A stretch of 64,000 bases of DNA from NCBI GenBank assembly GCA_036843405.1, contig DAITSJ010000002.1, positions 62,001 to 126,000 on the forward strand, read 5' to 3'. A program made the position numbers and the translations under genes. This document shows, piece by piece, positions 8,534 to 17,742 of the stretch (the first letter of the stretch is position 1; every line of letters starts with the position of its first letter). The DNA is from DGNJ01 sp002388905. Its GTDB lineage: Bacteria; Pseudomonadota; Gammaproteobacteria; Pseudomonadales; Porticoccaceae. The notes under the pieces are model-generated. The model saw only the letters and a program-made list of their open reading frames with translations. It made no database searches and was not told the DNA's origin.

Positions 8534-10974
8534 TGCGCCTTTTCCGTCTATCCCAACGGCTGCTGCGCCGGGACTGGCGGGCCGGTGAGCTGCGCACCCT
8601 GATCTTCGCGCTGGTTGTGGCGGTGGCCGCGGTGGCCTGTATCGGCCTGGTTACCGACCGCCTCACCAAGGCCATGGCCCGGGAATCGGCCGAGTTGATC
8701 GGCGGCGACCTGGTGATCCGCAGCACCCGGGAACCGGACCCCAGCTGGCTGGCAATGGGCCGGGCACTGGGTATGGCCACGGCCCGGATCTATACCCTGG
8801 ATTCGGTCCTTTTCCACGGCGACGACATGCTGCTGGCGGGTATCAAGGCAGTCACCGACAACTACCCCCTGCGCGGCCGCTTGCGGGTGGCCGAAAGCCG
8901 GGGCGGCCCGTCGCGCCCGGCCGCCGGTATTCCGCCCGCCGGCAGCGCCTGGGTGGATCCCCGGGTTCTGGACCGGCTCAACGCCGAGCTGGGCGACGAG
9001 GTTCAGTTCGGCGCCATGACCCTGCGTCTCGAAAAGCTGCTTACCTACGAGCCCGACCAGGGCAACAATCTTTTCCAGCTGGCACCGCGGGTATTGATCA
9101 ACGCCGCCGACCTGGACCGTGCCCAGGTACTGGGGCCGGGCAGCCGGGTGCGCTATCGGACGCTGTTTGCCGGGGACAATGCGCCGGCCCTCAGGGCGCA
9201 ACTGGAACCCCTGATGACCACCGGCCACCGGATCATGGCTCCCCTCGCCGGGGAGGGGGGTGCCACCGAGGCCCTGGTGGACGCGCTCCAGTTCGTCAAG
9301 CTCGCCGCCCTGCTGGCCATTGTCCTGGCCGCCATTGCCATCGCCCTGGCCGCCCGGCGCTACAGCGAGCGCCACTACGATTTGAGCGCCATGCTCCGCT
9401 GCCTGGGCGCCCGCCAGGGAGAGGTCACCCGCCTCTACCTTTACCAGCTGGCCCTGTTCACCGCCAGCGCCGTGGTCGCGGGCTGCCTGGCCGGCTGGGC
9501 TTTGCACTGGCTGCTGGCCAAGGGCCTGGAACCCCTGCTGGCGACACCCCTGCCGGCGCCGGGACTCCTTCCCCTGGTGGCGGCCGGCGGCACGGCCCTG
9601 CTGCTTACCGCCGGCTTCGCCCTGCCGCCGGTACTGCGCCTGGCGAAGGTGCCCCCCCTGCGGGTCTTTCGCCGGGACCTGGAGCCCATGCCCCTGACGG
9701 GGCGACTGGTCTACGGCACCGCCGGCCTGGCGGTGATGGCGGTTGTCTGGCTGCTGTTCGACGATGTTCAGGATATCCTGCTGATTCTGGCCATGGCCGT
9801 CCTGGCCCTGATGGCTGCCGGCTGGCTTATCTTCGGACTCCTCCAGCGCCTGCGTCGCAGCCCCCTGGCCAGGCACCGACTGGCGGGGCGCAGCCTGCGC
9901 AACCTGGCCAGTCACGCCGGTACCAGTACCAGCCAGATCCTCGCCTTTGGCCTGGCCCTGATGGTCATTCTCCTGGTGGGCCAGTTGCGCACTGACCTGC
10001 TGCGGGACTGGCGACTGCAATTGCCGGAAAAGGTGCCCAACTATTTTGCCTTCAATATCCTGCCCGGGGATCTGCCGGCATTCCGGGAGGTGCTCGACGA
10101 GGCCAGCCTGCGCAAGCCCTTCTACCCCATCGTCAGGGGCCGGCTCACCGCCATCAAGGGGCAACCGGTCAGACCCGGCGAACGAACCGACAGCAACCGT
10201 GAACTCAACCTGACCTGGGCCGCCAGCCTGCCCGCCGACAACGAAATCATCGCCGGAGCCTGGCCACCCACCGGCGACGGCGTCTCCATCGAAGCGGATT
10301 ATGCCGAGCGCCTGGGTGTAACGCTGGGGGACACACTCACCTTCAACAGCGGCGGCCGGGTTTTCGAGGCCGAAGTGTCCAGCCTGCGTACCGTGGTCTG
10401 GGAATCCTTTTCCCCCAACTTCTTCCTGATATTCTCCGAAGAGAAACTTAAGGACCTGCCCGCCACCTACCTGACCAGCTTCCGCCTGGAGGACGACCAG
10501 CGGGAACTGGTGCGGCGCCTGCTGTCGACGTTTCCCTCGGTGACCCTGATCGAGGTGGACGCGCTGATCGGTCGTCTCCAGGAGATCCTGGCTCAGGTAA
10601 CCCTGGCGGTGGAAATGATGATGGGGTTCGTCCTGCTGGGCGGCCTGGCGGTGCTGTTCGCGGCCATACTCACCACCGCGGACGAGCGGCTCCGGGAGGG
10701 CGCCCTGATGCGCGCGGTGGGGGCCAGCCGACGCTACCTGCGCCGGGCCTTTGTCGCGGAGTTCGGCCTGATTGGCGCCCTGGCCGGGCTGCTGGCGGTA
10801 GTCGGCGCGGAACTGGCCGGCTACATCCTGTACCGCCAGGTTTTCTCCATGGCTTACCCCTTCGGGCTGCTGCCCTGGCTGACTGTGCCGGTGGCGGCCC
10901 TAGCCATCGGCCTGGCCGGTTATGCCGGGACCCGCCGGGTGGTCCGGGTTTCGCCCACGACGCTACTGGAGTAA
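8533..10974 (+). CDS. ybbP: ABC transporter permease YbbP (FtsX family)
   Basis: An 813-residue inner-membrane protein, close to the E. coli YbbP length of about 800. One transmembrane helix lies near residues 20-40, followed by a large periplasmic domain. A core of helices is at about 255-440, with a second periplasmic domain at about 490-690. The last FtsX block of three helices (EMMMGFVLLGGLAVLFAAIL, FGLIGALAGLLAVVGAE, GLLPWLTVPVAALAIGLAG) ends in the conserved VVRVSPTTLLE. It is translationally coupled to ybbA by a one-base overlap. It probably couples ATP hydrolysis by YbbA to work on envelope lipids or proteins. Confidence 0.92.
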   Translation: MRLFRLSQRLLRRDWRAGELRTLIFALVVAVAAVACIGLVTDRLTKAMARESAELIGGDLVIRSTREPDPSWLAMGRALGMATARIYTLDSVLFHGDDMLLAGIKAVTDNYPLRGRLRVAESRGGPSRPAAGIPPAGSAWVDPRVLDRLNAELGDEVQFGAMTLRLEKLLTYEPDQGNNLFQLAPRVLINAADLDRAQVLGPGSRVRYRTLFAGDNAPALRAQLEPLMTTGHRIMAPLAGEGGATEALVDALQFVKLAALLAIVLAAIAIALAARRYSERHYDLSAMLRCLGARQGEVTRLYLYQLALFTASAVVAGCLAGWALHWLLAKGLEPLLATPLPAPGLLPLVAAGGTALLLTAGFALPPVLRLAKVPPLRVFRRDLEPMPLTGRLVYGTAGLAVMAVVWLLFDDVQDILLILAMAVLALMAAGWLIFGLLQRLRRSPLARHRLAGRSLRNLASHAGTSTSQILAFGLALMVILLVGQLRTDLLRDWRLQLPEKVPNYFAFNILPGDLPAFREVLDEASLRKPFYPIVRGRLTAIKGQPVRPGERTDSNRELNLTWAASLPADNEIIAGAWPPTGDGVSIEADYAERLGVTLGDTLTFNSGGRVFEAEVSSLRTVVWESFSPNFFLIFSEEKLKDLPATYLTSFRLEDDQRELVRRLLSTFPSVTLIEVDALIGRLQEILAQVTLAVEMMMGFVLLGGLAVLFAAILTTADERLREGALMRAVGASRRYLRRAFVAEFGLIGALAGLLAVVGAELAGYILYRQVFSMAYPFGLLPWLTVPVAALAIGLAGYAGTRRVVRVSPTTLLE

Positions 10975-10987
10975 AACGCGACGGGCC

Positions 10988-11371
10988 CTACTCGCAACTG
11001 TGACCGTGCAGTTCAAGCCCCTCGCGCCAGAAATCCGCCAGCAGGGGATGGGCGATCAGGTAGTCACCGGTTTCCGGGGTCCACTCGTCCCGGGCCAGGG
11101 CCACGGCTTCGTCCCACTCCTCCAGGGTATAGTCTTCACGGCCGAGCCAGAGCAGCGCCACCAGTTCCCACTGCTGGTCCGGCTCCAGATCGGCGACCTT
11201 GGTCCGGAATTGCTGCAGGGTGGTGTCGTCGATGTGATGGGCGAGCAGTTGCGCGGCCCAGTCCTCGCTGGGGTTGCCGGGGGTCTCCGGGATAACCACC
11301 TGCTCCTGGGCGTGGAATTCGCGGGCCAGATCGATCAGTTCGCAGACGATATCGGCATTGATACTGAGCAT
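10988..11371 (-). CDS. DUF3775 family protein
   Basis: A 127-residue acidic, cytoplasmic, helical protein. The segments QWELVALLWLGREDY and WREGLELHGHSCE at the end, and the many Trp/Asp/Glu residues, match the small DUF3775 family of unknown function. It is convergent with ybbP (13 bases between stops) and stands alone. No catalytic motif is visible. Confidence 0.8.
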   Translation of the reverse strand: MLSINADIVCELIDLAREFHAQEQVVIPETPGNPSEDWAAQLLAHHIDDTTLQQFRTKVADLEPDQQWELVALLWLGREDYTLEEWDEAVALARDEWTPETGDYLIAHPLLADFWREGLELHGHSCE

Positions 11372-11515
11372 GCTGCCTCCCTGTTGTCACTTTACCGAAA
11401 AGTGTAGCCGGCAAATCCGCAAGACGCTCAATCTCGCACAATAATCGCCATCCCAGGGTTTGCCGCAACCGGACCGGTCGGTCGGGGAGCGGGCCGGCAA
11501 CACCCGATCCCGGTG

Positions 11516-11950
11516 TCAGGATTTTGCCGGCGGCTGGGTCTCGTAGGTTTTCACACCGGCGGGGATCTGATACCAGGCCTGCTTGCTGCGGGTCCAGATA
11601 TGGACTTGCGGGTTGATCACCCGGGTATCGTCCAGGGTACCAAGCTTCAGGCGAACCGAATCAGCCCCTTCGGGGCTGTCGTGATAGATGCGATTGCCGC
11701 AGACGGGACAAAAATAGCAATCCACCGGATTGCCGGAATCGCCGGTCTTGCGCCAGCTGGCGAGATCGCCCGAAAGCAGCCGGAATCCCGACCGGGGCAG
11801 GATGCCCACCAGGGAAAAAGCGCTTTGGGTATGTTTCTGGCAGTCCGTGCAGTGACAGGCCACCTGCCTGATGAAGGGCTCGGAAACCTGGTAGGTCACC
11901 CGGCCGCAGTTGCAGGAGCCGTGCAGGGGGTATTGGATATCGTCGCTCAT
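11516..11950 (-). CDS. GFA-family (CENP-V/GFA) zinc protein
   Basis: I use the ATG at 11950 (SDDIQYPLHGSCNCGRVTYQ), although an in-frame start exists at 11983. The 144-residue product has the family's paired cysteines: CNCG at the start, CHCTDCQ about 25 residues later, and CPVCGN in the second half. These bind two zinc ions. The founding member was described as glutathione-dependent formaldehyde-activating, but most members have no proven function and should not be named for that reaction. It lies just downstream of the nuclease gene on the same strand. Confidence 0.88.
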   Translation of the reverse strand: MSDDIQYPLHGSCNCGRVTYQVSEPFIRQVACHCTDCQKHTQSAFSLVGILPRSGFRLLSGDLASWRKTGDSGNPVDCYFCPVCGNRIYHDSPEGADSVRLKLGTLDDTRVINPQVHIWTRSKQAWYQIPAGVKTYETQPPAKS

Positions 11951-12025
11951 GGCCGCACCGTCTGTTCCCGTCAAACTCGACAACAGGTTAGCAGAACCGG
12001 CTGTTCGAAGGGGATCCGGCTTTAT

Positions 12026-12841
12026 TCAGCGGCCGCCGGGTTCCATCAGGGCGTACGGCGTTTCGATATTGACCCGCCAGGGCTTGCCGGCGTCACCCCG
12101 ATTTTCGTAGACCCAACCCTGCAACTCGATTTCCTTGCCGGCCAGGGCATCAAGCGCTGCGCGGGTAAAACGGTGCTGGTGACGGGGCCGGATCACGCCG
12201 GCGACATTGCCTTTCAGGTCCAGCCACCAGGAGCGACGGAAGTCGACCCGTTCCACGATGCCCCGGACCCGCTGGTAGCCGCCGCGGCGCACCCTTTGCG
12301 CGGGCACCGGGGCAATGCCGTTCGGGCCCCAGAGTCCCAGTTCGCGCCGCCGTGCCTGCGCTTCGGCAGCCGCCAGGCATTCGGCCTGAGACAGATTGGG
12401 CGGCACCGCAATATGCCAGGCAAGTCCCTGGCGCAGAAGGGCGGCCTCGACGCTGGACCCGTCGGCCTGGTAGACGTGGGCCAGCCAGCGGCCGTAGTCG
12501 TCCCTGCGCTCGGCGCCCAACACCAGACGCACGGGTGTCCTGTCCGGGAGCAATTCCCGCAATCGGTCCCGCGCGGCACGGGCAAAAGGCTGGGCAGGAC
12601 TGCCATCGCGGCCCAGTTCCGGAGCGTTGATGCCGATCAGGCGAACCCGTCGATCATCGGCCAGCGTCAGGGTATCACCATCGTGGACGGAACGGACAAT
12701 GGCCCACTGCCCCGATCCCGGTGCCCGACAGTCGGCACCGGCCTGGGCCCGGACATGGGCGCCCCCGGTACAGAGCCACAGGAGTATAAAAAAATGCGCG
12801 CCGAATAAAGCCCTCACGGAAAGAGCTGCTTCGGCGCGCAT
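12026..12841 (-). CDS. Secreted thermonuclease (SNase-like)
   Basis: The 271-residue protein has a hydrophobic N-terminus (about residues 13-33, ALFGAHFFILLWLCTGGAHV) that looks like a signal peptide or anchor. The staphylococcal-nuclease core follows: VHDGDTLTL, RLIGINAPELG with the catalytic Arg and Glu, and DDYGRWLAHV with the second Arg. It probably cuts DNA or RNA outside the cytoplasm using calcium. The ATG at 12841 lies inside the rpmE terminator stem; a GTG at 12817 would also retain the signal peptide. No strong Shine-Dalgarno precedes either, so the start is uncertain. Confidence 0.88.
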   Translation of the reverse strand: MRAEAALSVRALFGAHFFILLWLCTGGAHVRAQAGADCRAPGSGQWAIVRSVHDGDTLTLADDRRVRLIGINAPELGRDGSPAQPFARAARDRLRELLPDRTPVRLVLGAERRDDYGRWLAHVYQADGSSVEAALLRQGLAWHIAVPPNLSQAECLAAAEAQARRRELGLWGPNGIAPVPAQRVRRGGYQRVRGIVERVDFRRSWWLDLKGNVAGVIRPRHQHRFTRAALDALAGKEIELQGWVYENRGDAGKPWRVNIETPYALMEPGGR

Positions 12842-12845
12842 TTTT
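12785..12845 (-). terminator. Intrinsic terminator of rpmE
   Basis: A 15-bp perfect stem: 12790-12804 pairs with 12831-12845, with a 26-base loop that can form a further AGC/GCT pairing. On the minus strand it is followed by a run of T (A-run at 12788-12794). It lies 24 bases past the rpmE stop and overlaps the nuclease start. Confidence 0.85.
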
Positions 12846-12869
12846 ATGGCGGTAAAGCGCGTTTGGGAA

Positions 12870-13085
12870 TTACTTCTTGCTGGTGCGCGTACCAAACCGG
12901 CGCTTGAAGCGATCGATACGACCGCCGGAGTCGACGATCTTCTGCTTGCCGGTATAGAAGGGGTGGCACTGGGAGCAAACGTCGATATGGATACTGTCGC
13001 TCAGGGTGGAGCCGACTTCGATCACATTGCCGCAACTGCAGGTCGCGGACAGCGTGCCGTAATTGGGATGCGTATCAGCCTTCAT
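12870..13085 (-). CDS. rpmE: 50S ribosomal protein L31, zinc-binding form
   Basis: A 71-residue protein with the L31 pattern: MKADTHPNY at the start, SCGN, and DVCSQCHPFYTGKQK. Cysteines at 16, 18, 37 and 40 make this the zinc-containing (C+) type, which zinc-starved cells replace with a C- paralogue. No paralogue is in the window. A strong terminator follows. The gene is divergent to priA, the frequent gammaproteobacterial arrangement. Confidence 0.97.
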   Translation of the reverse strand: MKADTHPNYGTLSATCSCGNVIEVGSTLSDSIHIDVCSQCHPFYTGKQKIVDSGGRIDRFKRRFGTRTSKK

Positions 13086-13292
13086 GGGTATTCCTCAATA
13101 CTTGCATACCGCCACCCGGTCCTTTAACTTGCCTGCTTTGCCGGGCACCGTACGCTATGGTCAACGGATCGCGAATACTACCAGAATGCCTCCTCTTTTC
13201 AAGGCATTTGGCCCGCACCCGGCATCAACGAAAACCCCGTGCCATCGGTCGAGTCCATTGAAACCCATAACCACTGTCTTCGGGGAGCGGGC

Positions 13293-15509
13293 ATGACAGC
13301 CGGCTTCCTCTACCGGGTCGCCGTTCCCTCGCCATTGCGGCGCCTGTTCGACTACCTGCCCCCGGAGGACGCGGGAGAGGAACCTCTGCAACCGGGCTGC
13401 CGGGTCCTGGTGCCATTCGGTCAACGCCGGCTCGTCGGGCTGGTGGTGGCCAGCGCGCCGGTGGAGGACAGGGCCGTTGCCCGATTGCGCCCCGTCGCGG
13501 CGGTGCTGGATGACCGGCCCCTGATGCCGGCGGCACTGTTCCAGGTTTGCCTTTGGGCTGCCGATTACTACCAGCACCCCCCGGGGGAGGCGTTGATGTC
13601 GGCCCTGCCGGTACTGTTGCGCAAGGGCGAGCCACCGGCGACACCGGCGGAATACTGGCAGCTCAGCGTTCACGGCCGGGGGCTTGCCGAAAACGCCCTG
13701 GCCCGCGCCCCGCGGCAGCAGGAATTGCTCGGGCTGTTGCGGCAAGGCCCCCTGGCGCGGGAAGCCATTCGGGCGGCCGGTATCGATTCGGCCATCCTGC
13801 GCGCCTTGCGCGACAAGAAGCTGATCGAGCCTCGCACGCAGGCGCAGGAGGGTAACGACAAACCCGTCGAGCCGCCGGCCGGGTCGTTGAAGGAGTCACC
13901 GTTGACCCTTTACCCGGGGCAACAGGACGTTCTCGATGCCATCGAACTGCACGGCTACGGCGCCTACCTGTTGCAGGGGGAAACCGGCAGCGGCAAGACG
14001 GAGGTCTATCTCCAGGTCATCGAGAAAATCCTGCGCTATGGCCGCCAGGCCCTGGTCCTGATTCCGGAAATCAGCCTCACACCCCAGACCCTGGGCCGTT
14101 TCCGGCGCCGCTTCCAGTGCCGTATCGCGGTCCTGCATTCGGGGCTCAGCCAGCGGCAGCGCCTGGAGGCCTGGCAGGCGGCCCGCACCGGCAAGGCGGG
14201 GATCGTCATCGGCACGCGGTCGGCGGTATTCACGCCCCTGAGCGCGCCCGGGGCGATTATCGTCGACGAGGAGCACGATGCCTCCTACAAACAACAGGAG
14301 GGATTTCGCTATTCGGCCCGGGACGTGGCGGTAATGCGCGCCCACCGGGAGCGGATACCCGTGATACTGGGCTCGGCGACTCCGGCCCTGGAAACACTCA
14401 ACAACGCCGACCGGGGGCGCTACCGGCACCTGCGCCTGGATCGACGGCCCGACGGCACCGGGCAGCCCCGCTGGCAGCTGGTGGATATCCGTCATCTGCC
14501 GATGACCACCGGCCTGTCGGCACCATTAATCGAGTCGATCGGCGAAGAGCTTAAGGCGGGCAACCAGGTGCTGGTATTTCTCAACCGGCGGGGGTACGCA
14601 CCGGTCCTTATGTGCCATGACTGTGGCTGGACCGCGCTCTGCCCCCGCTGCGACCGGCGCATGACCAGCCACCGGGCCGAAAACCGGCTTCGCTGCCACC
14701 ACTGTGAGTATGCCGCCGCCATTCCCGTCAGGTGTCCCGAGTGCCGCAGCCCCTCGCTACAGTTTCTCGGACAGGGTACGGAGCGGGGCGAGGCGCTCCT
14801 GAGCTCCCTGTTTCCCGACACCCGCGTGCTGCGTATCGACCGGGACACAACGCGACGCAAGGACGCCATGACGGACATGGTGGCGGAAGTCGGCACCGGC
14901 GAGCCCTGTATCCTGGTGGGCACCCAGATACTCGCCAAGGGCCACCACTTTCCCGACGTCACCCTCGTGGCGATACTCGATATCGACGCCGGACTGTTCA
15001 GTTCCGATTTCCGCGCCACCGAGCGACTGGGGCAGACCATTATCCAGGTGGCCGGGCGTGCCGGCCGGGGCCATAAGGCCGGGCGCGTGCTGCTCCAGAG
15101 CCACCATTGCGACCACCCGCTTATCGACCGCCTCACCGCCGAGGGCTATGACAGCTTCGCCCGTTCACTGCTGGCCGAACGAGCGCTCAACGGCATGCCG
15201 CCATTCCGCAACCTGGCACTGCTGCGCGGCGAGCACGGCAACGCCGCCGATGCCGAAGGGCTGCTCGCCCGGGCCCGGGAACTGGCGGAGGCACAACACC
15301 CCCCTTCCACCGGCATCCAGTACCTGGGTCCCCTGCCCTCTCCCCTGGAGAAAAAGGCCGGACGCTACCGGTATCAGCTCAGCATCATCTGCGACAGCCG
15401 GCCGCTCCTGCAGCGCCTGTTGCGCGACCTGTGCACGACTCTCGAAGGTGACAAGCTGGCCCGGCAGGTTCGCTGGTCCGTGGACGTGGACCCCATCGAT
15501 ACGCTTTAA
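13293..15509 (+). CDS. priA: Primosomal protein N' (replication restart helicase PriA)
   Basis: The ATG at 13293 follows GGGGAG and begins the family N-terminus; the frame upstream from 13239 is not conserved. The 738-residue protein has an N-terminal DNA-binding domain (FDYLPPEDAG, VLVPFGQRRLVGLV). Walker A is LLQGETGSGKTEVYL and the helicase box is VDEEHD. The eight zinc cysteines lie between CHDCGW and CPECRSP. Motif V/VI is GTQILAKGHHFPDV and QVAGRAGRG. PriA recognises stalled or recombined forks and reloads DnaB. It is complete and shows nothing unusual. Confidence 0.97.
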   Translation: MTAGFLYRVAVPSPLRRLFDYLPPEDAGEEPLQPGCRVLVPFGQRRLVGLVVASAPVEDRAVARLRPVAAVLDDRPLMPAALFQVCLWAADYYQHPPGEALMSALPVLLRKGEPPATPAEYWQLSVHGRGLAENALARAPRQQELLGLLRQGPLAREAIRAAGIDSAILRALRDKKLIEPRTQAQEGNDKPVEPPAGSLKESPLTLYPGQQDVLDAIELHGYGAYLLQGETGSGKTEVYLQVIEKILRYGRQALVLIPEISLTPQTLGRFRRRFQCRIAVLHSGLSQRQRLEAWQAARTGKAGIVIGTRSAVFTPLSAPGAIIVDEEHDASYKQQEGFRYSARDVAVMRAHRERIPVILGSATPALETLNNADRGRYRHLRLDRRPDGTGQPRWQLVDIRHLPMTTGLSAPLIESIGEELKAGNQVLVFLNRRGYAPVLMCHDCGWTALCPRCDRRMTSHRAENRLRCHHCEYAAAIPVRCPECRSPSLQFLGQGTERGEALLSSLFPDTRVLRIDRDTTRRKDAMTDMVAEVGTGEPCILVGTQILAKGHHFPDVTLVAILDIDAGLFSSDFRATERLGQTIIQVAGRAGRGHKAGRVLLQSHHCDHPLIDRLTAEGYDSFARSLLAERALNGMPPFRNLALLRGEHGNAADAEGLLARARELAEAQHPPSTGIQYLGPLPSPLEKKAGRYRYQLSIICDSRPLLQRLLRDLCTTLEGDKLARQVRWSVDVDPIDTL

Positions 15510-15592
15510 ACCCGCAAATCCCGCCCTCGGCGGTAGCGGCAACCCGATCCAGGCCCTACAATTCGCCCTGCATTGACGACAACGCCGGAAAC

Positions 15593-16186
15593 ATGACCAG
15601 GGATTACGCCAAACCGAAACGCCGGGGCAAGCCCCGCAATACCCGCCGCAAACCCGCCGGCAACAGCGCGCCGGGCTGGCTCTGGCTGCTGGCCGGCATC
15701 CTGATCGGCGTCCTGGTCACCGGCCTGGTCCGCCTCAGCGACACCGGGGCGCCCGCCGATAACCAGGCCACGGCCGGGAACGGCGATGGCGACGCGACAC
15801 CCTCGCAGGAAGGCCCGCGCTTCGACTTCTATACCCTGCTCAAGGAAACCGAGGTGATCGTTCCGGAGGAGTCGGAAGGCGATGCGAAAGCACCGGGGGA
15901 CGAGACTCCCGGCCTGCCATCGCCGGCAAGTCCCGACAAAACCGGCAGCGGCGATGTCTTTATTCTCCAGGCCGGCTCCTTCAAAAACGCCGGCGATGCC
16001 GACAGCCTCCGGGCCAGGCTCCTGTTGCTCAACATGAATGCCTCCGTGCAAAAGGTATCCCTGCGCCCCGGGGAAACCTGGCATCGGGTCCTGGTGGGGC
16101 CCTTCACCTCCACCCGCAATCTCAGCGAGGCCCGCTCCACCCTCATGCAGAACGGCATCGACAGTATTCAGATCAAGCGTCGGTAG
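15593..16186 (+). CDS. SPOR-domain cell division protein (FtsN-like)
   Basis: A 197-residue bitopic membrane protein: a basic cytoplasmic N-terminus (residues 1-27), one transmembrane helix at about 28-46 (GWLWLLAGILIGVLVTGLV), an acidic periplasmic linker, and an SPOR domain in the last 75 residues (FILQAGSFKNAGDADSLRARL to GIDSIQIKRR). SPOR domains bind denuded septal peptidoglycan. Position after priA is the usual place of ftsN, but the sequence outside SPOR is too variable to prove the essential ftsN. It starts 83 bases after priA. Confidence 0.85.
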   Translation: MTRDYAKPKRRGKPRNTRRKPAGNSAPGWLWLLAGILIGVLVTGLVRLSDTGAPADNQATAGNGDGDATPSQEGPRFDFYTLLKETEVIVPEESEGDAKAPGDETPGLPSPASPDKTGSGDVFILQAGSFKNAGDADSLRARLLLLNMNASVQKVSLRPGETWHRVLVGPFTSTRNLSEARSTLMQNGIDSIQIKRR

Positions 16187-16210
16187 ACAATCGTTTCCGG
16201 TCAACGCCCG

Positions 16211-16251
16211 AGGCCGGCTATACTTTTGTAAAGTATTCCCGGAGCCGGCCT
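16211..16251 (+). promoter_or_regulatory. Two-tier hairpin in the leader of the alpha/beta hydrolase gene
   Basis: An outer 8-bp stem (AGGCCGGC at 16211-16218 with GCCGGCCT at 16244-16251) encloses an inner 7-bp stem (ATACTTT at 16220-16226 with AAAGTAT at 16230-16236, loop TGT). The GGAG ribosome-binding site at 16240-16243 sits in the internal bulge, 11 bases before the ATG. This could tune translation; it has no U-tract, so it is not a terminator. Confidence 0.45.
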
Positions 16252-16254
16252 GCC

Positions 16255-17133
16255 ATGACCGATTTCCATCCTGTCTGGTATAACAGCAGCGACCATTTAC
16301 GACTGTTCGCGCGGGAATACCGCCGGGCCGAGTCGCCTTTCACCCTGTTGTGCATGCACGGCCTGACCCGAAATTCCGCCGACTTCGAAGCGTTCTGCGA
16401 TGTCCTGGCCGGCCACTACCACATCCTCGTGCCGGACCAGCGCGGCCGCGGCTATTCGGAGTACGACCCGGAACCGGCCCGGTACCAGATTGCCACCTAT
16501 GTCGAGGATATGTTCCAGCTATTGCGGGAAAAACGCGTAGAGCGGGTAGTGCCCATCGGCACCTCCATGGGCGGCATAATCGCCATGCAAATGCTGGCCG
16601 AACGGCCGGCGGCAATCCGGGGACTCATACTCAATGATGTCGGCGCCGAAGTGGAAGCCAGGGGGCTGAACCGCATCCAGCAGTACGTGGGCCGGGAGAC
16701 GCCGCCCGGAAACTGGTCCGAGGCGGCGGAGCAGACCCGGCGGATCAACGAAATCGCCCTCCCGGACTATACGGACGAGGACTGGCAGCGGCTGGCGCGC
16801 AAGTATTACCACGAGGACAGCGACGGCAAACCGGTCCGCAACTACGACCCCCGCATCGCCCCGGCCGGCGACGACCCGGGGCCCGCCTCGGCCATGGACC
16901 TGTGGCCCCTTTTCGACAGCCTGCCCGATGTACCGATGCTGGTCATCCGGGGCGAGCACTCGGATATTCTCTCCCGTAAGTGCCTGGCGGATATGGCGGC
17001 CCGGCGTTCGGACCTGCAGACGGCGGAAATCCCCAACCGGGGTCACGCCCCCATGCTCGACGAACCGGAGGCCCTGGCCGCCATCCGGCGCTTTCTGGAC
17101 GCCCTGACCCTGATCCAGCCGGGAAATTATTAA
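16255..17133 (+). CDS. Alpha/beta hydrolase
   Basis: A 292-residue cytoplasmic alpha/beta hydrolase. The oxyanion region is LLCMHGLTRNSADFE, the nucleophile elbow is PIGTSMGGIIAM (GTSMGG with Ser), the acid is in the segment DVPMLVIRGEHSDIL, and the histidine is in NRGHAPMLDEPEA. The sequence resembles C-C bond hydrolases and esterases acting on small acyl substrates, but the substrate cannot be assigned. It follows the SPOR gene and overlaps the convergent acyltransferase by four bases at its stop. Confidence 0.88.
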   Translation: MTDFHPVWYNSSDHLRLFAREYRRAESPFTLLCMHGLTRNSADFEAFCDVLAGHYHILVPDQRGRGYSEYDPEPARYQIATYVEDMFQLLREKRVERVVPIGTSMGGIIAMQMLAERPAAIRGLILNDVGAEVEARGLNRIQQYVGRETPPGNWSEAAEQTRRINEIALPDYTDEDWQRLARKYYHEDSDGKPVRNYDPRIAPAGDDPGPASAMDLWPLFDSLPDVPMLVIRGEHSDILSRKCLADMAARRSDLQTAEIPNRGHAPMLDEPEALAAIRRFLDALTLIQPGNY

Positions 17134-17717
17134 AAGTTTTCGGGTCGTTTGGGCATTGCCCGGGCAAAAATGGCCCGCACCCGCTCGATGTCCTCTTCCG
17201 GGTCCTCGCTGGCTGTCTCCGGCGGCCACAGCCGGATTTCCTTGCGGTCAAAGTCGAGGGTCACCGGCACCACCGCGCAGGGGGTGGCGCGGGCAATGCG
17301 CAGGAAACCGGTTTTCCACCTCGCCACCCGGCTGCGGGTACCTTCCGGCGTGATGGCAATGATCATTTCGTCCGCTTCGCGGATCCGGCGCGCAATATCC
17401 TCTGCAACTCCCCCGGGTTGGCTCCGGTTTACCGGGATGCCCCCGAGTCCAACCAGCAACGGCCGGACCACGGGTTTGAAAATGCTGTGCTTGGCGAGCC
17501 AGTGCACGCGGATATCCAAAGCCAGTATGGCGGCCATGGCGAAGACGAAATCCCAGTTCGATGTGTGAGGCCCGCCGGCAATGATCAGTTTCGGGTCATC
17601 GGGAACGCGGCCGGCAACGTTCCAGCCGCCGGCGTCCAGGATTCTGCGCCCCAGCCACTGAACCGGCGCCGGGCGGTGGGCCCGGTGTCTTTCGGGAATA
17701 TTCGGCAATGTCGTCAT
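17130..17717 (-). CDS. Lysophospholipid (1-acyl-glycerol-3-phosphate) acyltransferase-like protein
   Basis: A 195-residue PlsC-fold protein starting at the ATG at 17717. The catalytic block I is present as PHTSNWDF, a variant of the usual HxxxxD (His then Asp four residues on). Block III is ITPEGTRSRV, binding the glycerol phosphate. GGIPVNRS gives block II. The family transfers an acyl chain to lysophosphatidate or a related acceptor at the inner membrane. It starts 25 bases after the prfC stop and is probably co-transcribed with it. Confidence 0.85.
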   Translation of the reverse strand: MTTLPNIPERHRAHRPAPVQWLGRRILDAGGWNVAGRVPDDPKLIIAGGPHTSNWDFVFAMAAILALDIRVHWLAKHSIFKPVVRPLLVGLGGIPVNRSQPGGVAEDIARRIREADEMIIAITPEGTRSRVARWKTGFLRIARATPCAVVPVTLDFDRKEIRLWPPETASEDPEEDIERVRAIFARAMPKRPENF

Positions 17718-17742
17718 CGTCGGGCAACCGGGGCGCCAGGGA

